Below, piece after piece: positions 16,442 to 24,429 of a stretch of DNA of 64,000 bases. Positions within the stretch are counted from its first letter, which is position 1. Each line of letters begins with the position of its first letter. Both the position numbers and the translations under genes were made by a program. Origin of the DNA: Rhodobacterales bacterium (GTDB lineage: Bacteria > Pseudomonadota > Alphaproteobacteria > Rhodobacterales > Rhodobacteraceae); assembly GCA_026400355.1 (NCBI GenBank), contig JAPLPE010000015.1, positions 62,001 through 126,000 of the forward strand. The letters are read 5' to 3'. The notes beneath the pieces are model-generated. The model was not told the origin of the DNA and ran no database searches. It saw only the letters and a program-made list of their open reading frames with translations.

Positions 16442-17221
16442 TCAGATCGTGGCGTTGGTCGCCCCTCCGTCCAGCAGGATATTTTGCCCGACGATGAACC
16501 CCGCATGCTGCGAACACAGAAACGCGGCCATCGCCCCGAACTCCTCCGCCGTCCCATAGCGCCGCGCCGGAATCGTCGCGGCCCGTTCGGCCCGCGCCGC
16601 CTCCATCGTGATGCCCCGGGCCTTCACCACGCCTCCGTCAAGCTGTACCGCCCGGTCCGTGTCATGGATTCCTGGCAGCAGATTGTTGATCGTCACACCA
16701 AATGGCGCTACCTGCCGCGAGGTGCCCGCCACATAACCCGTCAGACCCGTTCGCGCCGCGTTGGACAGGCCGAGTGCTGCAATGGGCGCCTTGACCGATT
16801 GCGAAGTGATGTTGACCACCCGCCCCCAGGCCTTGTCGATCATCCCCGGCAACAGCGCCTTCATCAGTGCAATCGGCGTGAGCATGTTGGCATCCAGCGC
16901 CTTTACGAAATCATCCCGCGTCCAGTCCGACCAGATCCCCGGAGCCGGCCCACCCGCATTGGTCACCAGAATATCCAGCGCACCAGCCTCGCCCAGCACC
17001 GCTTCGCGGCCCGCCTCGGTCGTGATGTCCGCCGCGACTGCGACCACATTCACCTGATGCGCCCGTCGGATCGCCTCGGCAGTCACCTCCAGCGCCTCGG
17101 AACCCCGCGCGTTCAGGACCAGATCAACCCCAGCCTCGGCCAAAGCCTCGGCCACCCCGCGCCCGAGCCCCTTGGAAGACGCACATACCAGCGCCCGCTT
17201 GCCCCTGATCCCCAGATCCAT
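16442..17221 (-). CDS. short-chain dehydrogenase/reductase
   Basis: This 259-residue SDR enzyme uses NAD(P)H for a carbonyl/alcohol reaction. It has a variant of the cofactor motif (CASSKGLGRGVA, TGxxxGIG type), NAGG after strand 4, and a C-terminal SDR ending FIVGQNILLDGGA. Instead of the classical YxxxK, the region reads SNAARTGLTGYVAGTSRQVAP, with the usual Tyr replaced, as in the group of SDRs annotated as 3-oxoacyl-ACP reductase-like FabG variants with an atypical active site. The start at 17221 has AGGAGAAGG upstream. The substrate is unknown. Confidence 0.88.
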   Translation of the reverse strand: MDLGIRGKRALVCASSKGLGRGVAEALAEAGVDLVLNARGSEALEVTAEAIRRAHQVNVVAVAADITTEAGREAVLGEAGALDILVTNAGGPAPGIWSDWTRDDFVKALDANMLTPIALMKALLPGMIDKAWGRVVNITSQSVKAPIAALGLSNAARTGLTGYVAGTSRQVAPFGVTINNLLPGIHDTDRAVQLDGGVVKARGITMEAARAERAATIPARRYGTAEEFGAMAAFLCSQHAGFIVGQNILLDGGATNATI

Positions 17222-17434
17222 GTCACCTTCTCCTGTCAATTCCTGCACTCAGGGGATACGCCGCGTAGCCTCGGCTGAAAACCCCCGCCGCAATACGGAC
17301 ACTCCGGGAATTTGCCCATGGTCAAGCGGCTCATTCTGTCGTAGCGCCTGTCAAAAGACCCATACATTCTGGCAAGTTGATCCGTCTGACCAGACAAACC
17401 TAGAATGCCATCCATATCGTTAGAATGGATTTTC

Positions 17435-18454
17435 ATGTCACCCAACGCGCCCTTGACCCAAACCCTGCTCGTCTTTCCGGCCAGAGCGTTTGTGGCAACC
17501 GACGGCGTGGCCGATGGCGACCCGATTTCCTTTGCCGACGAACTGGTGATGGACGATGTCTACCAGCTTGACCATGACGCTCGCCGCGCCCGTCTCGGCC
17601 TGGCCCTGCCGGCCGAAGCGGATCAGCCCACAGATGCCGCAGCAACAACCTTCTCTGTCTCAGCCGACTCCGAACTGGGTCGGCCCGGCAACATCCTTCA
17701 CCTTGATTCCTGCCTCACCCTCATGACCCCTGACAGCACCACGTTCGAGGCCCTGATCCTTGTCGAAGTCGAGGACGGCGCCGTCGCGGAAATCTACTTC
17801 CTGCCCCTCGCAACACTCCTGCCACGCACCGATTACCGCCTTGTCGGCGTTGACCGCCAGACCGCCACGACCCGACTGGCCGAGGTCGCCTGCGTATCCT
17901 TCACGCGCGGCACTCACATCACAATGGCGTCGGGCAAACAGGTGCCCATCGAACACCTCAAGGTTGGCGACAAAGTCCTGACACGTGACGACGGCCCGCA
18001 GGAAATCCGCTGGATCGGCCAGACCACGCTCCGCGCCTCCGGTGCCTTCGCACCGGTGATGATCCGCAAGGACGCGCTGCACAACGAAAACGACCTTATT
18101 GTCAGCCCCGACCACCGCATCTTTGTCTACCAGCGTCAGGACCGCATCGGTGCCGGCCGGGCCGAGGTGCTGGTCAAGGTCCGCCACCTCATCAACGGCG
18201 ACAGCGTGATCCAGCTTGACGGTGGCTTTGTCGAATATTTCCAGCTTCTCTTCGACGATCACCAGATCATCTATGCTGAAGGGATCGCTGCCGAATCTCT
18301 GCTGATGGACCCTCGCACAAGGCCCGCCATCCCCGGCGCGCCCGGTGCAACACGCCACAACTACCGGCCGCATCTGGCATATGAGGTGCAGGAAAGCCTC
18401 CTGTCATCGCCCGACGCCGTCGCACTCTTGCGCCGGGCCTCAACCTCGCACTGA
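17435..18454 (+). CDS. Hint-domain (hedgehog/intein-type) protein
   Basis: This 339-residue protein contains a Hint_2 domain, the autoprocessing fold shared by hedgehog proteins and inteins. The domain starts at ACVSFTRGTHIT (Cys153, Ser155), continues with VPIEHLKVGDKVLTRD and QEIRWIGQTTLRA, and has the second-half block ENDLIVSPDHRIFVYQR with its conserved histidine, then YFQLLFDDHQIIYAEGIAAESLL. The preceding 150 residues are a short N-terminal domain. Such proteins are abundant in this bacterial family, often secreted by unknown means, and are not proven to splice. Start 17435 fits related N-termini; ATG 17405 is an alternative. Neither has a good ribosome site. Confidence 0.85.
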   Translation: MSPNAPLTQTLLVFPARAFVATDGVADGDPISFADELVMDDVYQLDHDARRARLGLALPAEADQPTDAAATTFSVSADSELGRPGNILHLDSCLTLMTPDSTTFEALILVEVEDGAVAEIYFLPLATLLPRTDYRLVGVDRQTATTRLAEVACVSFTRGTHITMASGKQVPIEHLKVGDKVLTRDDGPQEIRWIGQTTLRASGAFAPVMIRKDALHNENDLIVSPDHRIFVYQRQDRIGAGRAEVLVKVRHLINGDSVIQLDGGFVEYFQLLFDDHQIIYAEGIAAESLLMDPRTRPAIPGAPGATRHNYRPHLAYEVQESLLSSPDAVALLRRASTSH

Positions 18455-18464
18455 TCTCGGCTAG

Positions 18465-19106
18465 TCAGTTCCCTGTCATGCCGACGATGGTCATGCTGCC
18501 AGTCACGTCCGAACCGCTCAGTTCGAACTCCGAATCTCCGGTTGAGTTCAGCAACAGGCCCGCCGGGGGTTCGTCCAGAACGTCCGGATCACCAAGGAAC
18601 CCCCCGGCCAGGCTTGCGTCCACAACCACAATGCCATCAGCAGCAGTGGTCAACACGCCATCCAACTCGATATAGACCTCTTCAACAATCGAAGCGTCGA
18701 TTTCGCCATAAGACACGACAAGCTCACCATCCACCTTGCCGATCTCACCGCCATCGACGCTGCCATAGAACCCGCCCATGGTTCCCGTCACGTCCCCTGC
18801 CGCAAAGTCTGCTGTCAGCGACGCATCCCCCACAAGATTTGACTCCCGGTTCGGCGTATCCATCAGAATCTCTGCCTGCCCTGCATAGGTGGCAGTGCCG
18901 TTCAACGGCAGATCTGCGTCCAAAGTCGGATCAAGTTCACCCAGGTCGACCAGTGACGTGGCAAGATCCTCCTGCAACCCGGCATAGGCCTCGGTCGCCG
19001 CGACCTGATCAACGTCGTCTTCGGCACTGTCTATTGCATCCTGAATGCTGCTGCACCCGGCCATCAGGGCAAAGGCAAGCCCACCCCCCATAATCATGGA
19101 TTTCAT
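18465..19106 (-). CDS. lipoprotein with transferrin-binding-protein-like barrel, paralog 1
   Basis: This 213-residue exported lipoprotein has signal MKSMIMGGGLAFALMAGC (lipobox LMAGC) and a beta-rich body. The motif set YAGQAEILMDTP, LVGDASLTADFAAGDVTG, GGFYGSVDGG and a final FELSGSDVTGSMTIVGM resembles the small barrel of TbpB/factor-H-binding-type surface lipoproteins. The start at 19106 has AAGGA eight bases upstream; earlier in-frame ATGs would extend into non-signal sequence. It is the third of three tandem minus-strand paralogs, all with gaps of over 130 bases between them. The partner or ligand is unknown. Confidence 0.8.
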   Translation of the reverse strand: MKSMIMGGGLAFALMAGCSSIQDAIDSAEDDVDQVAATEAYAGLQEDLATSLVDLGELDPTLDADLPLNGTATYAGQAEILMDTPNRESNLVGDASLTADFAAGDVTGTMGGFYGSVDGGEIGKVDGELVVSYGEIDASIVEEVYIELDGVLTTAADGIVVVDASLAGGFLGDPDVLDEPPAGLLLNSTGDSEFELSGSDVTGSMTIVGMTGN

Positions 19107-19268
19107 CTTGGTCATCCTTGTTCTACTGCCCGCACCTTTTGCCCGGCGCCTGTGAACACTCAGCCACGTTCCGCGCTTTTTTGCAACCGGCACGCCACGC
19201 CAAAAGACCTGATGCCTTCCATGGAGCGAATCTTCGCTCTGGGCTCCAGTCAGCTTGCCAAGGAAACC

Positions 19269-19880
19269 CTATTCGCTGATCCCGACGATTTCGAGCGAAC
19301 CGCCCACATCTGCGCCATCCAGCGCAAAGACCGAACCCTCTGCGGAATTCAGATCAATGCCGACCGGCTCAATCAATCCGGCCGAAGTCTCGCCATAAAG
19401 CCCGCCGTTCAGGACGGCGCCCACATCAATATCCTGATCTCCATGCGTCAGCGTACCATTGGCCTGCGCATCGATGTAGCTGCTGTCGCGCGCCGCAATG
19501 ACCCCGTTCGACAACACGATTGTTCCGTCATAGGCGACAACAGATCCGCCATCGACTGTCCCGTGGAACCCGCTCATCGCCCCGGTCACCCGGTCGCTAA
19601 CAAAGTTCACTACGATCGAGGCATCGCCCAGCAATTCCGATGTCGCGGGTGTTTCGAGATTGATCACTGCCGTCCCGACGTATTCGGCCCCACCCGTCGT
19701 CGGAAGATCGGTATAAGTCGTCTCGCTCAGATCCTCAAGCTCGCCCCGGATCGCCAAGGTCTGATCCTGCAAATCAAGAAATGCCTGTTCCTCGGGGGTT
19801 GTCTCGTTAAACGCGAACTCCTCGCACCCGGCCAGCGCCGTGCATATCAAGGCCAAGCCGGCCATTGTCCTGAACTGCAT
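19269..19880 (-). CDS. lipoprotein with transferrin-binding-protein-like barrel, paralog 2
   Basis: This 203-residue lipoprotein has signal MQFRTMAGLALICTALAGC (lipobox ALAGC). The body repeats the paralog pattern: YVGTAVINLETP, LLGDASIVVNF, VTGAMSGFHGTVDGG, a long linker, and the closing VFALDGADVGGSLEIVGIS, nearly matching paralog 1 at the end. The start at 19880 has GGGGATAG upstream. A small perfect hairpin (GAGCGAA/TTCGCTC, 19224-19239) follows its stop on the minus strand. Expected location is the outer membrane or periplasmic face. Confidence 0.8.
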   Translation of the reverse strand: MQFRTMAGLALICTALAGCEEFAFNETTPEEQAFLDLQDQTLAIRGELEDLSETTYTDLPTTGGAEYVGTAVINLETPATSELLGDASIVVNFVSDRVTGAMSGFHGTVDGGSVVAYDGTIVLSNGVIAARDSSYIDAQANGTLTHGDQDIDVGAVLNGGLYGETSAGLIEPVGIDLNSAEGSVFALDGADVGGSLEIVGISE

Positions 19881-20016
19881 TCTATCCCCACTCCGCGACA
19901 ATCATGCCCAACAGCCCTCCTGCTCAGCAGGAACAAGGGGCATCCGGAACCATGTCCCCGATGTCCCTTTGAATCCGGCTTGGTGCCCACATGTCAAGGT
20001 TTCTTCGTCTTCCGGC

Positions 20017-20613
20017 CTAGCGCCGCGCGACGATACCCACATCCCCGTCCCGACCGGTCCCGTTCACGATGAAATCAGTATCGGCCGTTTCCAGCGCGGC
20101 AAGCCCGGCAGCATTGACACCGCCGTCATCATGAAACTCGCCCTGCACCCCACCGATCACGGTCACGGTATTGCCCGTATCATTTCCGGTCAGGGTGCCT
20201 TTCATGTCAGCCGTCAGCGACGACGCGGTCGTGGCACCGATCACCCCGTCCTTCAGGCCGATGGCACCCGCAAAATCTTCTTCTCCGGCGCCATTCACGC
20301 TACCCACGAAATTCGACAGATTGCCTGTCAGACTGCCATCCGCGAAATCAGCCGTCAGGACCGCATCCCCCACGACGGCGGTCTGCGTCGGCGTGTCCAC
20401 AAGGACCGTCGCATATCCGTCATAGGTTGCGCCGCCGGTATTCGGCATGGTGGCCGACGTGGTGACCGGCATGGCCCGCACATCATCCAGCATCGCGTTG
20501 TATGCAGCGGCCTGCGTCGCATAGGAAGGCGTTCCGTCCGTGACGGTTGTGCCACTGTCACATGCGCCAAGTGCAATAGCTGACAGGGCAGCAGAAACTG
20601 CTGTGAATCGCAT
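20017..20613 (-). CDS. lipoprotein with transferrin-binding-protein-like barrel, paralog 3
   Basis: This 198-residue lipoprotein has signal MRFTAVSAALSAIALGAC (lipobox ALGAC). It shares YDGYATVLVDTP, VVGDAVLTADFADGSLTGN and FVGSVNGAGEE with the two downstream paralogs, but diverges in its last 60 residues (GGVQGEFHDDGGVNAAGLAAL, then FIVNGTGRDGD). It is the first of the three in transcription order. The region upstream (20614-20826) separates it from the divergently oriented prfC and must hold promoters for both. Confidence 0.8.
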   Translation of the reverse strand: MRFTAVSAALSAIALGACDSGTTVTDGTPSYATQAAAYNAMLDDVRAMPVTTSATMPNTGGATYDGYATVLVDTPTQTAVVGDAVLTADFADGSLTGNLSNFVGSVNGAGEEDFAGAIGLKDGVIGATTASSLTADMKGTLTGNDTGNTVTVIGGVQGEFHDDGGVNAAGLAALETADTDFIVNGTGRDGDVGIVARR

Positions 20614-20826
20614 TTCAGTTCTCCAGGTAAGCCAACGGTTCTATACCGTCTCACGAACAGGTTTCGTGCCGCAGCGCGGGCTAGGCAATAACATGGGTGC
20701 CGCTAAAGGATATCATTCGCCAAGTGGCCCAAGACGTGACCGCTTGCCCGTCGATATCCATGAAAGGACAGGACCGAACACCTCCCCGATTGCCCTTTCG
20801 CCCCCATCCCCCTATAGGGGCGCATC

Positions 20827-22422
20827 ATGTCCAACACGCCCCAACTGCCCCCCGAAATCGCCCGACGCCGGACCTTTGCGATCATCTCGCATCCCGACGC
20901 AGGCAAGACGACGCTCACTGAAAAGTTCCTCCTCTTCGGGGGTGCCATCCAGATGGCTGGCCAGGTCCGCGCCAAGGGCGAGGCGCGCCGGACCCGCTCC
21001 GACTTCCTCCATATGGAAAAGGACCGCGGGATCTCGATCTCGGCCTCGGCCATGTCTTTCGACTACAAGGGTTACCGCTTCAATCTGGTCGATACGCCGG
21101 GCCACTCCGACTTTTCCGAAGACACCTATCGCACGCTGACTGCCGTCGACGCCGCCGTCATGGTCATCGACGGCGCCAAGGGCGTGGAATCCCAGACCCG
21201 CAAGCTGTTCGAGGTTTGCCGCCTCCGCGATCTGCCGATCCTGACCTTCTGCAACAAGATGGACCGCGAAAGCCGCGACACCTTCGACATCATCGACGAG
21301 ATTCAGGAAAACCTCGCCATCGACGTGACCCCGGCCTCATGGCCTATCGGCACGGGCCGTGAATTCATCGGCTGCTATGACATCCTGCACGACCGTCTCG
21401 AACTCATGGACCGTGCCGACCGCAACCGCGTGGCGGAATCGATCAAGTTCGACAGCCTCTCCGACCCCCGCCTGTCCGACCATGTCCCCGCCGATCTCCT
21501 CGTCAAACTCCGCGAAGAGCTTGAGATGGCCCGCGAACTCCTGCCCGCCTTCAACCAGCAGTCTATCCTCGAAGGCCACATGACCCCCATCTGGTTCGGC
21601 TCGGCCATCAACTCCTTCGGCGTCAAGGAACTCATGGACGGCATCGGCGCCTATGGCCCCGAACCCCAGCCCCAGCGCGCCGAACCCCGCCAGATCGCAC
21701 CTGATGAAACCCCGGTCACAGGCTTCGTGTTCAAGGTTCAGGCCAACATGGACCCCAAGCACCGCGACCGCGTGGCTTTTGTCCGTCTCGCCTCGGGCCA
21801 TTTCGAACGCGGCATGAAACTCCTCCATGTCCGGTCCAAGAAACCGATGACAATCTCGAACCCCGTCCTCTTCCTCGCCGCCGACCGTGAACTGGCCGAA
21901 GAGGCATGGGCCGGCGACATCATCGGCATCCCGAACCACGGCCAGCTCCGCATCGGCGACACGCTGACTGAAGGCGAGACGCTCAAGGTCACGGGCATCC
22001 CCTCCTTCGCCCCCGAACTCCTCCAGACCGTCCGCGCCGGCGACCCGATGAAGGCCAAGCACCTTGAAAAGGCGCTCATGCAATTCGCCGAGGAAGGCGC
22101 CGCCAAGGTCTTCAAACCCATGATCGGCTCGGGCTTCATCGTCGGCGTCGTGGGCCAGTTGCAGTTCGAGGTGCTGGCAAGCCGGATCGAAGGCGAATAC
22201 GGCCTCCCCGTCCGCTTCTCCCCCACCCAGTTCACCTCGGCCCGCTGGGTTGGCGGCGACAAGGCCGGCGTTGAAGCCTTCACCAACACCAACAAACAGC
22301 ACATGGCGACCGACAACGACGGCGACGTTGTCTACCTCACCCGCCTCCAGTGGGACATCGACCGCGTCGTTCGCGACAACCCCGAAATCCGCCTGACCGC
22401 GACCAAGGAAATGATGGTGTGA
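20827..22422 (+). CDS. prfC: peptide chain release factor 3
   Basis: RF3 is a translational GTPase that recycles RF1/RF2 from the ribosome after peptide release. This 531-residue protein has G1 HPDAGKT (22-28), the switch II motif DTPGHSDF (89-96), G4 NKMD (143-146), and a C-terminal region typical of RF3 (GSGFIVGVVGQLQFEVLASRI). Length matches the family (about 529 in E. coli). It is followed after one base by a low-GC gene of unknown function, which is the only sign of operon structure. Confidence 0.97.
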   Translation: MSNTPQLPPEIARRRTFAIISHPDAGKTTLTEKFLLFGGAIQMAGQVRAKGEARRTRSDFLHMEKDRGISISASAMSFDYKGYRFNLVDTPGHSDFSEDTYRTLTAVDAAVMVIDGAKGVESQTRKLFEVCRLRDLPILTFCNKMDRESRDTFDIIDEIQENLAIDVTPASWPIGTGREFIGCYDILHDRLELMDRADRNRVAESIKFDSLSDPRLSDHVPADLLVKLREELEMARELLPAFNQQSILEGHMTPIWFGSAINSFGVKELMDGIGAYGPEPQPQRAEPRQIAPDETPVTGFVFKVQANMDPKHRDRVAFVRLASGHFERGMKLLHVRSKKPMTISNPVLFLAADRELAEEAWAGDIIGIPNHGQLRIGDTLTEGETLKVTGIPSFAPELLQTVRAGDPMKAKHLEKALMQFAEEGAAKVFKPMIGSGFIVGVVGQLQFEVLASRIEGEYGLPVRFSPTQFTSARWVGGDKAGVEAFTNTNKQHMATDNDGDVVYLTRLQWDIDRVVRDNPEIRLTATKEMMV

Positions 22423-22423
22423 C

Positions 22424-23143
22424 ATGCAAGAGCGGTACCTTGGAGATTCCCACGACTACTTGAAGTATTCACTTTTAGGGGCGTTGAGCGGCGCGGGATT
22501 AGGTCCGGTTGCGCTCGCATGGTACTTAACTTTTCCGGAACTCGTCGACAGATCTTCGAACAAGGACGGCGAGAAGCGACATCACATAAACGGAAAAGGA
22601 TGGGACTCGCTCGACCCGGTCCTGCTTCAAAAGTTGAATAGCTATCAGCATCCTCAGGATCGCTCTATTGGCGCTTTTGAAACTTCCGGAATCTTGTCGC
22701 ATGACACGATCTTTACGGCTCGAAATCCTCCGGTAAACTTGCAGAATCGTCGCATATGGTGGCAGAAAGTCTTGGCTGACTGTCAACCAGCGACAACAGT
22801 CTTCTCCGACCCGGATAACGGCTTTGAGGTGCCGTCCGCGTCGGTTCGAGCAATGCCAAAGTACGCTCTTTATGAGGAAGCAAGAAGCATCGCTTCAATT
22901 GGCAAGATTGCGGTAAACATCCAGTTTGCGCGACAGTGCGATCCTGTTCAAAGGGCAAATGAAGTTCGAAGCAGACTTCACGATGGACCGGAACAATTTG
23001 CCAAACTTCCCGTTCTGCGCGGGCGAGTTGCACCCAACATCCTATTTGTTTTCTTGGCCCCAGCAAAATTTCATGATGTCATACGATCCGTAGTCGAAAA
23101 TCTCGTGGCTAAATCGGCGGGTCGATTTGAAGTGATCAAGTAG
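22424..23143 (+). CDS. hypothetical protein with DPDNG motif, atypical base composition
   Basis: This 239-residue protein belongs to an uncharacterised family that I recognise only by pattern: an N-terminal RYLGDSHDYLKYSLLGAL, a central FSDPDNGFEVPSAS and PKYALYEEA, and a VNIQFARQ strand. The FxDPDNGxEV...PKY core looks like an active-site or ligand-binding loop. There are no membrane segments. Its codon use (TTA, AAA, ATA, TTT) is clearly more AT-rich than that of prfC one base upstream and of the next gene, which suggests horizontal gain with capture by the prfC transcript. Function unknown; I do not assign an enzymatic role. Confidence 0.75.
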   Translation: MQERYLGDSHDYLKYSLLGALSGAGLGPVALAWYLTFPELVDRSSNKDGEKRHHINGKGWDSLDPVLLQKLNSYQHPQDRSIGAFETSGILSHDTIFTARNPPVNLQNRRIWWQKVLADCQPATTVFSDPDNGFEVPSASVRAMPKYALYEEARSIASIGKIAVNIQFARQCDPVQRANEVRSRLHDGPEQFAKLPVLRGRVAPNILFVFLAPAKFHDVIRSVVENLVAKSAGRFEVIK

Positions 23144-23163
23144 CGCGATAAACTCGGGCTATT

Positions 23164-23778
23164 ATGGTGCCCCTGCAAAACCGCATCCTTCCCACCGGCG
23201 ACATTGTCGCACACCCGGCCCGGGGCCTGTTCATGGGCAATCGCGGCATCCTGCATGACGCCCACCAGACCCTTGGCCCCGCCCGCTGGCGTCATCCCCA
23301 CTGGATCACCTGCAACCTTTCCTTCAAGGACCGTCACCGCAAGGTCATGTCCCCAGGCGCCTATACCGAACTCTTCTTCCTCGACGAAGCCGTGGCCTTC
23401 GCCGCCGGCCACCGCCCCTGCGCCGAATGCCGCCGCGCCGCCTACAACGCGTTCACCGCCGCATGGAGCCGCGCCTATGGCACCAAGCCGGGTGCGAAAG
23501 ACATCGACCGCACCCTCCACGCCGCCCGAATCACCCGGACCCGCCAGCAGATTCGTCACGCAGCCCCTTGCCCCCCGCTCCCCGACGGCACCATCATCCT
23601 CCACGACGATCAGCCTCACCTCGTCCTTGGCCCCCATCTCCAACCCTGGACACCGGCCGCCTACATGCCCCCCGTCCCGCGCCCGGAAACCGAGGTGACA
23701 GTCCTCACCCCCAAACCGCTGGTAGATATACTGCGCCAAGGCTACGTCCTGACGCTCCACCCCAGCGCCCTCACCTGA
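23164..23778 (+). CDS. hypothetical protein with GHRPCAECRR motif
   Basis: This 204-residue protein is of unknown function. It carries GHRPCAECRRAAYNAF in its middle, which looks like a CxxC metal or redox site inside a helix, preceded by FLDEAVAFAA. The surrounding region is rich in prolines and histidines (LGPARWRHPHWITCNLSF; LVLGPHLQPWTP). It has no signal peptide. Its composition is ordinary for the window, unlike the gene upstream. The ATG start lies 20 bases after that gene's stop. A nucleic-acid or small-molecule role is possible, but nothing in the sequence decides it. Confidence 0.7.
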   Translation: MVPLQNRILPTGDIVAHPARGLFMGNRGILHDAHQTLGPARWRHPHWITCNLSFKDRHRKVMSPGAYTELFFLDEAVAFAAGHRPCAECRRAAYNAFTAAWSRAYGTKPGAKDIDRTLHAARITRTRQQIRHAAPCPPLPDGTIILHDDQPHLVLGPHLQPWTPAAYMPPVPRPETEVTVLTPKPLVDILRQGYVLTLHPSALT

Positions 23779-23813
23779 CAAGCCCCTCCTTGAAGCTGAA
23801 AGGCTTCTGGGTA

Positions 23814-23852
23814 CGCGGCCTCCCGGGCCGCGCAAGGGGGCAAAGCCCCTTG
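23814..23852. terminator. double hairpin between convergent genes
   Basis: Two perfect hairpins follow each other: CGCGGCC/GGCCGCG (23814-23820 and 23826-23832, five-base loop) and CAAGGGG/CCCCTTG (23833-23839 and 23846-23852, six-base loop). They sit in the gap between a plus-strand gene ending at 23778 and a minus-strand gene ending at 23893. A bidirectional transcript end is the likely role. Confidence 0.6.
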
Positions 23853-23892
23853 CCTGCATCTGGTCAGTGCCCAATGGCCGCGCTCCGGCGGA

Positions 23893-24324
23893 TCAGCCGA
23901 GCTTGGCGTCCAGCGTGATCTCTGCCGCCGCCAGCAGCCGCGAAATCGGGCAGCCCGCCTTTGCATTGGCCGCCGCCGTCTGGAACGCCGCCGGATCGGC
24001 CCCGGGGATCACCGCCGTCAGGTCCAGATGAACCTTGGTCACCGTGGGCGCACCGTCGATGAATTCCATCGTCACCGTGGCCGTGGTGTCGATGGCTTCC
24101 GCAACCATCTCCGCCGCCTCAAGCTGCCCCGACAGAGCCATCGAGTAACAAGCTGCATGGGCCGCCCCGATCAGCTCTTCCGGATTCGTACCGGCCGCGC
24201 CCTCGAACCGCTTTCGGAAATCATAGGACACCCCGTTCAGCGCACCCGACCGGGTCGCAATCGTCCCGGCACCCGCCTTGAGATTTCCCGCCCAATGGGC
24301 CGAAGCCGCATTCGTGATTGCCAT
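23893..24324 (-). CDS. OsmC-family peroxiredoxin
   Basis: This 143-residue OsmC/OhrR-type protein reduces organic hydroperoxides with a pair of cysteines. It has the family layout: N-terminal AxAHWAGNLKAGAGTI, the first active Cys in PEELIGAAHAACYSMALSG, and the second in a helix before the end (ANAKAGCPISRLLAA). The start at 24324 has AGGAGTGAAGGA upstream; the open frame extends further but without family match. It is encoded alone, with convergent hairpins at its 3' side. OsmC rather than Ohr is favoured by overall sequence; substrate preference is not provable here. Confidence 0.9.
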   Translation of the reverse strand: MAITNAASAHWAGNLKAGAGTIATRSGALNGVSYDFRKRFEGAAGTNPEELIGAAHAACYSMALSGQLEAAEMVAEAIDTTATVTMEFIDGAPTVTKVHLDLTAVIPGADPAAFQTAAANAKAGCPISRLLAAAEITLDAKLG

Positions 24325-24429
24325 TTCCTTCACTCCTGTCTCACGGGCCGCGCGCCGCTCGCACCGCCCCCACACCTGTGAACCGGGTTCCGCTACGGAA
24401 ATCAACCCGAAGCTCACGGCCCTCACTGG

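Noticed and set aside
17236-17445. Minus-strand short frame containing CPYCGGGF
   Set aside because: It looks like a zinc-ribbon fragment, but it overlaps the antisense of the Hint gene start, has no ribosome site, and only its last 27 residues would carry the motif.
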